Assembly (NCBI GenBank): GCA_019119675.1
Contig: DWWO01000104.1
Coordinates: 1-34,646 of the forward strand
DNA length: 34,646 nucleotides
Direction of reading: 5' to 3'
Source of the DNA: Candidatus Mediterraneibacter faecipullorum
Lineage (GTDB): Bacteria; Bacillota; Clostridia; Lachnospirales; Lachnospiraceae
Shown here: positions 1 through 8,027 of the stretch, one piece after another
Layout: every line of letters starts with the position of its first letter
Position numbering within the stretch: position 1 is the first letter of the stretch
Notes under the pieces: generated by a model
What the model was told of the DNA's origin: nothing
The model's database searches: none
The model's input: only the letters and a program-made list of their open reading frames with translations
Translations under genes and position numbers: made by a program

Positions 1-45
1 ACGATAGTTTTGCACCCATTCCGGGTATACGGTTTTGTTTTCCAT
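1..45 (-). CDS. N-terminal edge of an unidentified protein
   Basis: Fifteen codons of a gene that runs off the left edge. It begins with ATG preceded by a strong AAGGAGG-type ribosome site eight bases upstream. The peptide reads MENKTVYPEWVQNYR. It is too short to identify. I have a vague impression of similar starts in Lachnospiraceae proteins of transposase-like or unknown type, but this is not evidence. The start and direction are well supported; the function is unknown. Confidence 0.55.
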   Translation of the reverse strand, partial: MENKTVYPEWVQNYR

Positions 46-60
46 GAATTTCCTCCTTTC

Positions 61-109
61 TGATAGAGGTATAATATACTGATACTATAAGTCTATTATA
101 CTCCTATCA
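61..109. repeat. AT-rich inverted repeat upstream of the left-edge gene
   Basis: Arms at 61-78 and 92-109 match at 15 of 18 positions as inverted copies, with a 13-base spacer. The element lies directly upstream of the ribosome site of the left-edge gene, so it may be an operator or promoter dyad for it. No -35/-10 pair is convincing enough to name. Confidence 0.5.
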
Positions 110-114
110 TACAA

Positions 115-166
115 AAAAAGCCAGAAATATAAAGCAAATGTATAGCTCTATATTTTCCAGCTTTTT
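115..166 (-). terminator. Probable intrinsic terminator of the aldo/keto reductase gene
   Basis: AAAAAGC at 115-121 pairs with GCTTTTT at 160-166, and GAAATATA (124-131) pairs with TATATTTT (149-156), with a small internal loop between. On the minus strand the stem is followed by a run of seven T. It lies about 83 bases past the stop of the reductase gene. The A/T symmetry means it could work in both directions. Confidence 0.55.
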
Positions 167-248
167 CAAGGGATTCTCCATATTTAATTTTTATTCATGA
201 AACAACCCTGGGGGTGCTCCCTTTTCCGCCCTGTACGGATAATTACCA

Positions 249-1286
249 TTACAGCTTCTGGTTCCCTGTAGACCAGACATGTTTTTCCTTCGCCTGGTCC
301 GCTGTATTCTGCGCCATGACTCCTACCAGTCTGTGAGGAACGTACGGCTCTTCCAGATATGTGATCTCGTCTTTCGTCAGGCAGATATCTGCCGCTTTCG
401 CCATTCCCTCCACATGAGAGAGCTTCGTTGCGCCCACCACAGGAGCAGTCACTTTTGTAAGCAGCCACGCAAGTGAAATCTCTGTCATTGACACGCTCCG
501 TTTTTCTGCCAGTTCTGCCACACGGGAGAGGATCACGCCGTCTTCTTTCGCCGTCCCGTCGTATTTGAGCCTTGCGTAATCGTCTTCCTCGAGTCTCTTC
601 GATGTCTCTCCCAGTTTCTTCGAGAGACGGCCGCCCGCCAGTGCGCTGTACGGCGTCATGGCGATGTTGTCCTCACGGCAGAGTTTTGACATCTCCCGTT
701 CTTCCTCGCGGAAGATCAGGTTATAATGTCCCTGTACGGACACAAATTTCGCAAATCCTTCTTTTTCTGCCAGAGCGTTCGCCTTGGCGAGCTGGTAGGC
801 ATAACAGTTGGAGATGCCGATGTATCTCGCCTTGCCTGCCTGCACCACATTGTTCAGCCCTTCCATAATGTCATAAAGCGGTGTGGCATAATCCCACATA
901 TGGTAAATATACAGATCTACATAATCCATTCCCAGATTCTCAAGGCTCTTATTGATCATCATCTCTATATGCTGCTGCGCGGGCACGCCCTGTTCGATTT
1001 CCTCCGGTGTGCGGGGAAGGAATTTCGTAGCGACTACGACGTCATCTCTCTTTGCAAAGTCTTTGAGCGCACGCCCAAGATACTGCTCACTCGTACCACT
1101 CTGATACCCGATCGCCGTATCATAAAAGTTGATGCCTGACTCCAGTCCCTGCCGGACGATCTCACGAGTGTGAGCCTCATCTATCGTCCATGTATGCTGC
1201 CCGTTCGCAGCGTCTCCGAATCCCATACAGCCCATACAAATGCGGGATACATTCAAGTCCGAGTTGCCTAATTTTGTGTACTGCAT
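249..1286 (-). CDS. Aldo/keto reductase
   Basis: NADPH-type oxidoreductase of the aldo/keto reductase superfamily, a TIM-barrel cytosolic enzyme; the substrate cannot be told from sequence. The catalytic tetrad is visible: D56 in NFYDTA, Y61, K88 in VVVATKF and H129 in YIYHMW. At 345 residues it is of normal length. Start: ATG ATG CAG follows AAAGGAGA; the second ATG (1286) has the better spacing and gives MQYTKLGNSDL, the usual family start; the first would be 1289. It is the only gene between its own promoter and a terminator at 115-166. The promoter carries the 39-bp element shared with the MATE gene at 8028-9416, so I infer LysR control and a detoxification or redox role. Confidence 0.93.
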   Translation of the reverse strand: MQYTKLGNSDLNVSRICMGCMGFGDAANGQHTWTIDEAHTREIVRQGLESGINFYDTAIGYQSGTSEQYLGRALKDFAKRDDVVVATKFLPRTPEEIEQGVPAQQHIEMMINKSLENLGMDYVDLYIYHMWDYATPLYDIMEGLNNVVQAGKARYIGISNCYAYQLAKANALAEKEGFAKFVSVQGHYNLIFREEEREMSKLCREDNIAMTPYSALAGGRLSKKLGETSKRLEEDDYARLKYDGTAKEDGVILSRVAELAEKRSVSMTEISLAWLLTKVTAPVVGATKLSHVEGMAKAADICLTKDEITYLEEPYVPHRLVGVMAQNTADQAKEKHVWSTGNQKL

Positions 1287-1351
1287 CATTCTTTCTCCTT
1301 TCATACTGCGATAGCTGGTAATAATCAGTATCATATTCTTTTACTTTCTTT

Positions 1352-1418
1352 ATTCTGACACAAAATCGGAAATGCTTCAAATACTTAGAGTTCATGGTTT
1401 ACTATGCTCAAGGAGCAT
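1352..1418 (-). promoter_or_regulatory. Reductase promoter with LysR-type operator (copy A)
   Basis: On the minus strand, TTGAAG (1375-1380), a 17-base spacer and CAGAAT (1352-1357) form a sigma-A promoter. Immediately upstream, 1380-1418 holds a 39-bp element: ATGCTCCTTGAGCAT (a T-N11-A dyad, the LysR recognition-box pattern) followed by CAT and CTAAGTATT. A second copy with 29/39 identity lies at 9481-9519 before a MATE gene, at the same phase against its -35 box. Binding by the LysR at 7023-7913 is inferred, not shown. Confidence 0.65.
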
Positions 1419-1421
1419 TTC

Positions 1422-1841
1422 TTAAAAGAACAAAATATTTACTATATACTCCAGATTGATTCGAATCCCGTCCTCCAGAATGAGCTGCCCCGCATCCGGA
1501 TCGATCCGCCGGATCCTGCCTGAAACTGTATGATATGCTCCTCCGGATTTTTTCTCATCCGGTACAAAATAAGTAATTGTAATCTCCGGCTTGTCTCCGG
1601 GGAGACCGCATGCAAGCTGGATTTTATAATCCAGTGCTTCCTTTTCATCTTCTGAGAGTTCCGGCCTGGCATCCGTCTGCCGCGCCGTCTCCTTTATCAC
1701 GTCTCCGTATCCGGTCAGGGCAGCAAAAGGTGCAAACTGAGCTGCCCGGTCAGATACCGGCATATGCGGATGAACAGAAGATACATGATGGGGAAGCCGG
1801 ATAATATCACCGTATTTTTTCATTGTATCCTCAATACTCAC
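1422..1841 (-). CDS. YolD-like protein, partner of the Y-family polymerase
   Basis: YolD-family protein of 139 residues with the family signature DRAAQFAPFAALTGY near residue 32 and LPHHVSSVHPHM before it. YolD proteins are found beside UmuC/UvrX-type translesion polymerases and are thought to act like UmuD-type accessory subunits. Here it lies 25 bases downstream of the polymerase gene on the same strand, so it should be SOS-induced with it. Two starts are possible: GTG at 1841 with GGAG ten bases upstream, or ATG at 1823 with GAGG five bases upstream, giving MKKYGDII, 133 residues. The second resembles how I recall family members beginning. Confidence 0.88.
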   Translation of the reverse strand: MSIEDTMKKYGDIIRLPHHVSSVHPHMPVSDRAAQFAPFAALTGYGDVIKETARQTDARPELSEDEKEALDYKIQLACGLPGDKPEITITYFVPDEKKSGGAYHTVSGRIRRIDPDAGQLILEDGIRINLEYIVNILFF

Positions 1842-1866
1842 AGTTCATCATCTCCGTTCCGGACCT

Positions 1867-3390
1867 TCATGCTTTATGACCTCCGATCTGGCTGTTCCTG
1901 TCTCTGGCTGTCGCGCCTTCTTCCAGATTCATCCCTCTTAATATCGCATTCTTGCCAAACTTCTTCTTGATCTCCAGAACAGCCTTCTGCATCTTCTTTT
2001 CTCTCTCCAGTTCTGCCGCCTGTTTTTCCTGTTCTTTCTGAAGGGCAGCATAATCTGTAAAAAGATCCATCTGTTCAAACTGCATTTTACTTGCAGCTTC
2101 ATCTTCCGGGATAACATGTGCGGCAGCCATGCTGAGCCTCCGCACCAGCAGCTTTTCATCTACGATCCGGTCAAACAGTTCTGTCACCGCCTGTACGATC
2201 TGGCGGGTGGACGATGTATACTGTTTCAGATTGATCGTGCCATGGGCATGCTTTGGAATCTTTCTTCCGTAACGGTCTGTTTTGATTTCTCCATGATACC
2301 GTTTCTGCAGATCAGGATCTTTCAGATTGTCAATATCATATCCCACTGTCAGGACGATCTGATCGGTGACGAGTCTTTTATCTACCAGATCCAGCACCAG
2401 CAGATCCGCCATCTCCCTCGCTACCAGCCTTGCCTTCTCAAACGGATACGGGCACTGCAGCACCTGACCGGAACCGACGCTGCTGCTCTGCGGCTTGTAT
2501 GCCTTAATATCAGCAATGGTACAAGGTTCCCAGCCCCATGCATGATCGATCAGAAGCTCTGCGTTGACGCCGAACAGTCCATACAGAAGGTCTTCATTAT
2601 GATAATCTGTCGGTTTTCCCAGAGAACAGCGGGCGATATCGCCCATAGTAAAGAGCCCGCACTCTTCCAGCTTCCTGGCATATCCTCTCCCGACCCGCCA
2701 GAAGTCGGTGAGCGGACGATGCCCCCACAGCTGCTGCCGGTAGGAGATTTCATCCAGTTCGGCAATACGCACGCCGTTCTCATCTGCCGGGATATGCTTT
2801 GCCCCGATATCCATAGCCACTTTACAGAGATACAGATTGGAACCAATTCCCGCGGTGGCAGTAATGCCTACAGTATCAAGTACATCGCGGATCATCTTTA
2901 CAGCCAGTTCCCGGGCAGTCATCTGATATGTCCTGAGATAAGATGCAGCATCAATGAACACCTCATCTATGGAGTAAACATGGATATCTTCCGGAGCGAT
3001 ATACTTAAGGTATATCTCATAAATCTGACCACTGATCTTCATATAATGTGCCATCTGTGGCGGAGCGACCACATAATCCACTGCCAGCGCCGGATCCTTT
3101 TTCAGCTCCGGGTCCTGGCAGGAAGCACCGCTAAACTTATGCCCCGGTGCTCTCTGACGGCGCAGTGCGTTGACTTCCCCGACTTTCTGCACCACTTCAA
3201 ACAATCTCGCCCTGCCCGGGATTCCATAGGACTTGAGAGAAGGAGAGACCGCAAGACAGATTGTTTTCTCCGTCCGGCTCTTATCCGCTACCACCAGATT
3301 TGTTGTCATCGGGTCCAGCCCCCGCTCCATACACTCTACAGAGGCATAAAATGATTTCAGGTCAATCGCAATATAAGTTCTTTTATCCAT
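1867..3390 (-). CDS. Y-family translesion DNA polymerase, UmuC/UvrX type
   Basis: Error-prone lesion-bypass polymerase of 507 residues, longer than DinB and typical of the UmuC-like group paired with YolD in Firmicutes. Visible features: first catalytic aspartate D10 with the steric-gate region SFYAS (13-17), second metal site D142-E143 in VYSIDEVFID, helix-hairpin-helix region near 235-255, and a beta-clamp motif QMDLF at 440-444. Start chosen at ATG with GGAGG eight bases upstream; the upstream extension in the same frame has no ribosome site. It heads the umuC-yolD operon, with a LexA box between its promoter and start, so it is expected to be SOS regulated. A second Y-family polymerase (DinB) lies at 24644-25858. 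Confidence 0.93.
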   Translation of the reverse strand: MDKRTYIAIDLKSFYASVECMERGLDPMTTNLVVADKSRTEKTICLAVSPSLKSYGIPGRARLFEVVQKVGEVNALRRQRAPGHKFSGASCQDPELKKDPALAVDYVVAPPQMAHYMKISGQIYEIYLKYIAPEDIHVYSIDEVFIDAASYLRTYQMTARELAVKMIRDVLDTVGITATAGIGSNLYLCKVAMDIGAKHIPADENGVRIAELDEISYRQQLWGHRPLTDFWRVGRGYARKLEECGLFTMGDIARCSLGKPTDYHNEDLLYGLFGVNAELLIDHAWGWEPCTIADIKAYKPQSSSVGSGQVLQCPYPFEKARLVAREMADLLVLDLVDKRLVTDQIVLTVGYDIDNLKDPDLQKRYHGEIKTDRYGRKIPKHAHGTINLKQYTSSTRQIVQAVTELFDRIVDEKLLVRRLSMAAAHVIPEDEAASKMQFEQMDLFTDYAALQKEQEKQAAELEREKKMQKAVLEIKKKFGKNAILRGMNLEEGATARDRNSQIGGHKA

Positions 3391-3438
3391 CTTGTCCGCC
3401 TCCCTGCTACAGATTAAGTTTATCATAATTTTTGTTTT

Positions 3439-3483
3439 CGAACAAGTGTTCTCTTTATATTTTCTTGCTCTTTTTATAAACAA
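3439..3483 (-). promoter_or_regulatory. LexA (SOS) box and promoter of the umuC-yolD operon
   Basis: CGAACAAGTGTTCT at 3439-3452 matches the Gram-positive LexA/DinR consensus CGAACNNNNGTTCG at all but the last fixed base. It lies just downstream of a minus-strand promoter, TTGTTT (3478-3483), 18-base spacer, TATAAA (3454-3459), so bound LexA would block transcription of umuC-yolD. It is also 87 bases upstream of the divergent MATE gene start and might affect that gene too. Confidence 0.8.
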
Positions 3484-3538
3484 AGATTATAATACATATA
3501 CTTACGCTGTTTTATACGGAAGAGGGGAATCTTATCTT

Positions 3539-4894
3539 ATGGAAAATGTACGTCAGACTAAAAATGAAATTACAGATGGAGTCATCTGGAAACAGCTTCT
3601 GCTGTTCTTTTTCCCAATCCTGCTCGGAACATTTTTCCAGCAGCTTTATAATACAATCGACAGTGTGATCGTAGGTCAGTTTGTAGGAAAGGAGGCGCTC
3701 GCCAGTGTGGGCGGTTCCTCCGCACAGATCGTCGCCCTTGTAGTCGGCTTCTTCACAGGGCTTTCCTCTGGTGCTGCCGTCACCATCGCTCAGTTTACAG
3801 GGGCACGGAAAGAGGATACTGCTAATGCAGGTCTTCACAATGCATACGCGATCGCTGTGGCAGGCGGGATCGCGCTCACATTTATCGGGATACTGGCCGC
3901 TCCTTTCATGCTCCGTCTCATGAATACGCCTGCAGAGATCATGGCGGATTCCCTGATCTATCTGAGGATTTATTTTGGGGGTATCCTGTTCGTGCTCGTC
4001 TACAATATGGGCTCCGCTATCCTGCGCGCCACCGGGGACTCCAGAAATCCGCTGTACATCCTGATCATCTGCTGTGTCATCAACATCATTCTGGACATGG
4101 TTTTTGTCCTTGTCTTCCATATGGGCGTCATGGGAGTCGCCATCGCCACATTGCTCGCCCAGGCAGTGAGCGCTTTTCTCGTGACATATAAACTGATGCG
4201 TTCCGGCGGACTGCTCCATCTCTCTCTGAGGAAGATCCGTTTCCACGGCTCGCTCCTGAAGCTGCAGTTAAAGCTCGGTATTCCTACCGGCTTTGAGTCC
4301 GTCCTTTTTGCGATCACGAATATCGCCATTCAGGCCTCGATCAATACATTCGGTACAGATACCGCTGCAGCGTGGTCCGCGTTCGGCAAACTGGACGCCA
4401 TTTTCTGGATGGTCAGCACCGCGTTCGGTATCTCCATCACTACATTTGTCGGACAGAACTACGGTGCCGGCAAGATGGATCGTGTGCGAAGGAGCACATG
4501 GGTATGCCTGTGTATGGATCTGGTCGTGTCCTTTATCCTTGTCGCTGTTCTGATCGGGGCAAGAGGACTCCTCTTCCGCCTGTTTACCGCGGATGCATCT
4601 GTCGTGCAGATCGGCTCTGATATGCTCCTGTTCATCACGCCATGGTATATCGTTTATGTGTTTATCGAGATACTCGGCGGATCGCTCAGAGGACGTGGAA
4701 ATGTAATCGTCCCTGTAGTGATCACCCTCCTCGGAGTCTGTGTCTTAAGGATCATCTGGCTCGCAGGTGTGCTGAGAATATCACCTACGATCCACGCTAT
4801 CATATTCAGCTATCCCGTGACCTGGGTGATCACCGCTCTGGCATTTATCGGATATTACCTGTGGAAAGAGAGACAAAAGCTGAAGGTCTCCTGA
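3539..4894 (+). CDS. MATE-family multidrug/sodium antiporter
   Basis: Integral membrane efflux protein of 451 residues with about twelve hydrophobic segments in two MatE repeats. The first repeat begins near residue 20 (FFFPILLGTFFQQLYNTIDS, with VIVGQFVG following), typical of the DinF/NorM-like clostridial MATE group. These proteins exchange cations for drugs or metabolites. Start: ATG at 3539 with GAGGGG eleven bases upstream; the longer frame starting near 3392 lies in the intergenic region and lacks a ribosome site. Divergent from umuC across a LexA box. Its stop codon lies inside the terminator hairpin that follows. It is the first of three MATE loci within 6 kb. Confidence 0.93.
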   Translation: MENVRQTKNEITDGVIWKQLLLFFFPILLGTFFQQLYNTIDSVIVGQFVGKEALASVGGSSAQIVALVVGFFTGLSSGAAVTIAQFTGARKEDTANAGLHNAYAIAVAGGIALTFIGILAAPFMLRLMNTPAEIMADSLIYLRIYFGGILFVLVYNMGSAILRATGDSRNPLYILIICCVINIILDMVFVLVFHMGVMGVAIATLLAQAVSAFLVTYKLMRSGGLLHLSLRKIRFHGSLLKLQLKLGIPTGFESVLFAITNIAIQASINTFGTDTAAAWSAFGKLDAIFWMVSTAFGISITTFVGQNYGAGKMDRVRRSTWVCLCMDLVVSFILVAVLIGARGLLFRLFTADASVVQIGSDMLLFITPWYIVYVFIEILGGSLRGRGNVIVPVVITLLGVCVLRIIWLAGVLRISPTIHAIIFSYPVTWVITALAFIGYYLWKERQKLKVS

Positions 4895-4911
4895 TCAGGA
4901 GGCCTTTTTCT
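4884..4911 (+). terminator. Intrinsic terminator overlapping the MATE stop codon
   Basis: The self-complementary stretch around AGGTCTCCTGATCAGGAGGC is followed by CTTTTTCTC. The TGA stop (4892-4894) lies in the loop/stem centre. A strong GC stem with a T tract makes this a clear terminator. Confidence 0.85.
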
Positions 4912-4915
4912 CTTT

Positions 4916-5299
4916 CTATTTCTTCACATCCAATAGTTTGGTGTCCTCCGGATATTTTCCGTGCAGATAATCAAAAGGCGCCTGTTCCACGGAGCAGTCT
5001 CCGCCAAGCACAATGATCCTGTCCGGATCTTTCTCCTCACAGATCGCGTAGGCTGTTCTCTGCTGCTCCATCAGTTCATTTTTCCATGCGATACCGTCTG
5101 CGACCGGAACTGTGTCAGCGAAGTTTGTCTTCACCGGAACTTCCGCACATTCCATATGCTCTCCTCCCGGCGCTATCATATCCAGAATACGGCTGCCATC
5201 ATAATAGGGCGGAAGGTCTATTCCAAGCCGCTCACAAATACTGGATGCTTTGATCTTCGATGCATCATCTGTGCGAAATTGAATTAATGTACTTGACAT
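4916..5299 (-). pseudogene. Chimeric remnant: DinJ/RelB-type antitoxin start joined to arginase-family fragment
   Basis: An open frame of 127 codons made of two unrelated parts. Residues 1-30 (LIQFRTDDASKIKASSICER, then LGIDLP) read as the N-terminal dimerisation region of a DinJ/RelB-type antitoxin. From about residue 32, YDGSRILDMIAPGGEH through VIVLGGDCSVEQAPFDYL-like sequence (here RIIVLGGDCSVEQAPFDYL) reads as the first third of an arginase/agmatinase-family protein. It ends at LLDVKK, just before the WIDAHPD metal-binding motif expected in that family, so no active site is present. The antitoxin lacks its C-terminal half and has no toxin beside it. The ribosome site is weak. I infer a deletion scar rather than a working gene; a new fused small protein cannot be excluded. 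Confidence 0.7.
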
Positions 5300-5366
5300 A
5301 ATACCGTCTTCTTTCTAATAGTATTATATCGCAGTTATTTACATTTGTTTTCATTTGATTACATTT

Positions 5367-6851
5367 TTATTTCATCCAAGGAAACATGAGCGAGATCTCA
5401 AATGTCCGTTCTGTCTGTTCAACCCCACAGTATCCGTTCATATTTTTCATCATTTTCTCCACATTGTGCAGTCCGATATTTGTGCTGCCCTCTGTCTTTC
5501 TTCTGTCCCTGGCATCACAGGCGGTTCCGTTTTGGAAGGCCAGACCTCCGTACTCTTCCGTGTACACGACTTCTGTTCTCACAGGCATACTCTTATCTGC
5601 ATATTTTTCGATATTGGAGACAATATTGTCCATGATCCTGTTGATATATTCTTCATTCACACGGATCTGCCTCCCGTCACTGTCTGAATCGTCGTCCGGT
5701 CTGCTGTCTCCCCCGCTATCTGAACTGCTGGCTGGCCCCCAATTCGTCTGCAGTTCCACCGTATATCCGCGTTCTTCAAGATAAGCTGTCATTTCCGAAA
5801 GAGGATCATAGAACAGTGACCACAACGTCTGCGGCTCCCCGAGCTTTGCCTCTGTCTCCTCCGTGATGAGTGCATACTCAAATATATTGTCGGACAGCCG
5901 TTTGATCTGTCGCGCTTTTTTCTCGATCTTGCGGACATACTCCATAAGCTGCTGCGGGTCTTTTACCGCTTCCTTCCCGAGTATCTCCGTATAAATGAGA
6001 AGTGAGGTCAGCGGAGTACGCAGATCGTGGGACATCTCAGTTATCATCCTGCGGTTGGCGGCCGTAAGCTCTGCCTCCTTTTCATTACTCTCTCTGAGTG
6101 CTATACGCATGTTGTCAAGCCCGCGTGCCAGAAGAGACAGCTCATCCTTGCCCTGCACCGTGACCTGATAATCGAGATCCCCGCTCCCCAGAATCTCGCA
6201 TTCCGCTTTCAGCCTGCCGATGTACCGCACAGGTTTGCGCATGCCCAGAATCATGATCACGACCAGAAGGATGACCGCAAGGAGTATCTCTGCTATCATA
6301 GCATAGCTGTATAACGGATATGAGAAAAATCCATACAGAAACGCAAGCACCGCTCCTGTTGCAAGCGCCGGGTTCTTGTCATTTCTCAGGTATGCGGCAA
6401 GCATCTGATTGAACAGGAAGAACGGGATCGCAAATTTGATCGGGAGCACATACTCTCTAGCCAGAGTGAGCGTATTGTCCTGTGCGCCGAACACGATCAG
6501 GAGCTGCCTGTCAAACAGGATTATGATCAGCCAGACGACTGCCGCCAGTATGACAGAACCGATCACCGATGCCGTAAAGTATTCATTCGACTTCTTAATA
6601 TCTGCGTCGGCTTTCCCTCTGATCGTACTGAAGAGCACCGAGCCTCCAATTCCCATCAGAAGTCCGAGGCTGTAGATGATGTTCCATACCGGAGCCACCA
6701 CCGCAAGCGCCGCGGAGCCCTCCGGCCCGTGATACTGCCCCACCATAGCCATATCCACGATGGAATAGATAGATGTGATCAGTGCGCTGCCGAATGCCGC
6801 CGACAGATACTTAAACTAGATCGTTTTGATCTTTCCATTCAGAAAATCCAT
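5367..6851 (-). pseudogene. Chimeric remnant: MATE transporter N-terminus joined to sensor histidine kinase, with internal amber stop
   Basis: From ATG at 6851 (AGGAGG nine bases upstream) the frame reads MDFLNGKIKTI, then TAG at 6816-6818 where related MATE proteins have a tyrosine, then FKYLSAAFGSALITSIYSIV. It continues as a MATE transporter for about four to five membrane segments to NPALATGAVLA. There it switches in frame to a kinase: a membrane segment, a HAMP linker (GSGDLDYQVTVQGKDELSLL), the phospho-acceptor region MITEMSHDLRTPLTSL and an ATPase region with N-box-like NIVSNIEKYA, ending normally. The MATE C-terminus, the kinase N-terminus and any response regulator are missing, as expected if one deletion removed everything between. 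Initiation inside, near 6758, could still give a 463-residue chimera, but I judge it non-functional. Confidence 0.78.
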
Positions 6852-6880
6852 TTTTCTCATCCTCCTGTGATTCACTTACT

Positions 6881-6933
6881 AAAGCAAAAAACCGGATAAG
6901 AAATAAGTATCGAAACTTATCTCTTATCCGGTT
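6881..6933 (-). terminator. Strong terminator of the LysR gene
   Basis: AACCGGATAAGA (6890-6901) pairs perfectly with TCTTATCCGGTT (6922-6933), with a further ATAAGT/ACTTAT stem inside. On the minus strand it is followed by TTTTTGCTTT. It lies about 90 bases past the LysR stop at 7023 and shields the chimeric MATE/kinase locus from read-through. Confidence 0.88.
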
Positions 6934-7022
6934 CGCCATTTCTCATGAATGACTTTCCCTCCGAGGATCAGGCATCCCAGCCTGCCTCTTATCCGGCTGA
7001 CACTGTTCTTCCTGACAGTCAG

Positions 7023-7913
7023 CTAGTCTCTATCCTGCTGCAATGCCTGCCATGCATGTGCGATGAACTTCTCCGCCGCGATGCCGAACGGCTGCTGCCT
7101 CTTCCATGCAAGCGCGCATGTGGCGGACAGTTCCGGTCGCAGCGGACGATAGGTCAGCTTCGTCTGATCCCAGAAGTCTACTGAACCGCATGTATTGATA
7201 GCATATGCGAGCTTCTGATTTGCCATGACCGCGCTTCCGGCGGGCAGGTTGCTTGTCATCAGCACATTAAGCCTGTCATAATACTCGCCGAACCAGTTTG
7301 CGACCTCACTCTGTATGCTTGCCCTTCTCGGCATGATCAGCGGTACGCCCACAAGATCCTCAGGCGTGATATACTCCTTTGCCGCGAGCGGTGCATCCGG
7401 ATGCATGGTGACCACGCAGGTTTCCTTCCCTGCCAGACGGATAAAATCATATTTCTCCAGATCAACAGGCTCGAGCAGCAGACCGATATCGGTCAGCCCC
7501 CGGTCCATCCGGTCCGTCACATGATCCGCCGTCGCCGTATACAGGTCAAATGTGACAAGAGGATATTTCTCATGAAAGGTGCGGATCAGCTCAGGAAGCC
7601 GCTGCACGGCTCTTAAGTCCCCGCATCCGATCGATACAGTACCCTCCACCTGCTCTTCCTGCGCAATAAGTTCCCGCTCTGTCTTATCGACCAGTTCCAG
7701 GATCTCCTCCGCTCTGCGTCGGAGCAGAACCCCCTCGTTTGTCAGGGAAATCTTCCTCGTTCCCCTTATGAACAGCTTCACGCCCATCTGTTCCTCCAGT
7801 TGCGAGAGCTGCCGGCTCAATGTAGGCTGTGTGATGTGGAGCACCTGCGCTGCCCGCGTGATGCTCTCCTCTCTCACTACCGTCAGAAAATATCGCAGTA
7901 CCCTTATCTCCAT
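7023..7913 (-). CDS. LysR-family transcriptional regulator
   Basis: Full-length LysR regulator of 296 residues: N-terminal winged helix-turn-helix (ITRAAQVLHITQPTLSRQLS, residues about 18-37), then a LysR substrate-binding domain from about residue 90 (EGTVSIGCGDLRAV) to the end. Start: ATG with GGAGG seven bases upstream. It lies 114 bases downstream of the MATE gene on the same strand and is followed by a strong terminator, so the two may be co-transcribed. The MATE promoter carries a LysR-type dyad, and a similar one precedes the aldo/keto reductase at 249-1286; I infer that this protein controls both. The inducer is unknown. Confidence 0.92.
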   Translation of the reverse strand: MEIRVLRYFLTVVREESITRAAQVLHITQPTLSRQLSQLEEQMGVKLFIRGTRKISLTNEGVLLRRRAEEILELVDKTERELIAQEEQVEGTVSIGCGDLRAVQRLPELIRTFHEKYPLVTFDLYTATADHVTDRMDRGLTDIGLLLEPVDLEKYDFIRLAGKETCVVTMHPDAPLAAKEYITPEDLVGVPLIMPRRASIQSEVANWFGEYYDRLNVLMTSNLPAGSAVMANQKLAYAINTCGSVDFWDQTKLTYRPLRPELSATCALAWKRQQPFGIAAEKFIAHAWQALQQDRD

Positions 7914-8027
7914 AATGCAGCCTCCTTCACCTTCATGCTTTCTATTTTACTACAATTTCCGAAGCAGGCAAACCGCAAATCATTCTCAGGTCAATGGGTG
8001 ATACCATTTTATCTGCCCGGCCGTTTT

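Noticed and set aside
61-109. Terminal inverted repeat of an insertion sequence at the left edge
   Set aside because: The dyad is short, AT-rich and directly upstream of a ribosome site; no second end or target duplication can be seen in the window.
1377-1420. Terminator hairpin after yolD (ATGCTC-AAG-GAGCAT)
   Set aside because: Minus-strand reading has no T run after it, and the same dyad recurs before the MATE gene with conserved flanks, which fits an operator better.
2116-3354. Long plus-strand open frame (412 codons) opposite the UmuC-type polymerase
   Set aside because: It is the antisense shadow of a well-supported gene; no ribosome site and no recognisable domain.
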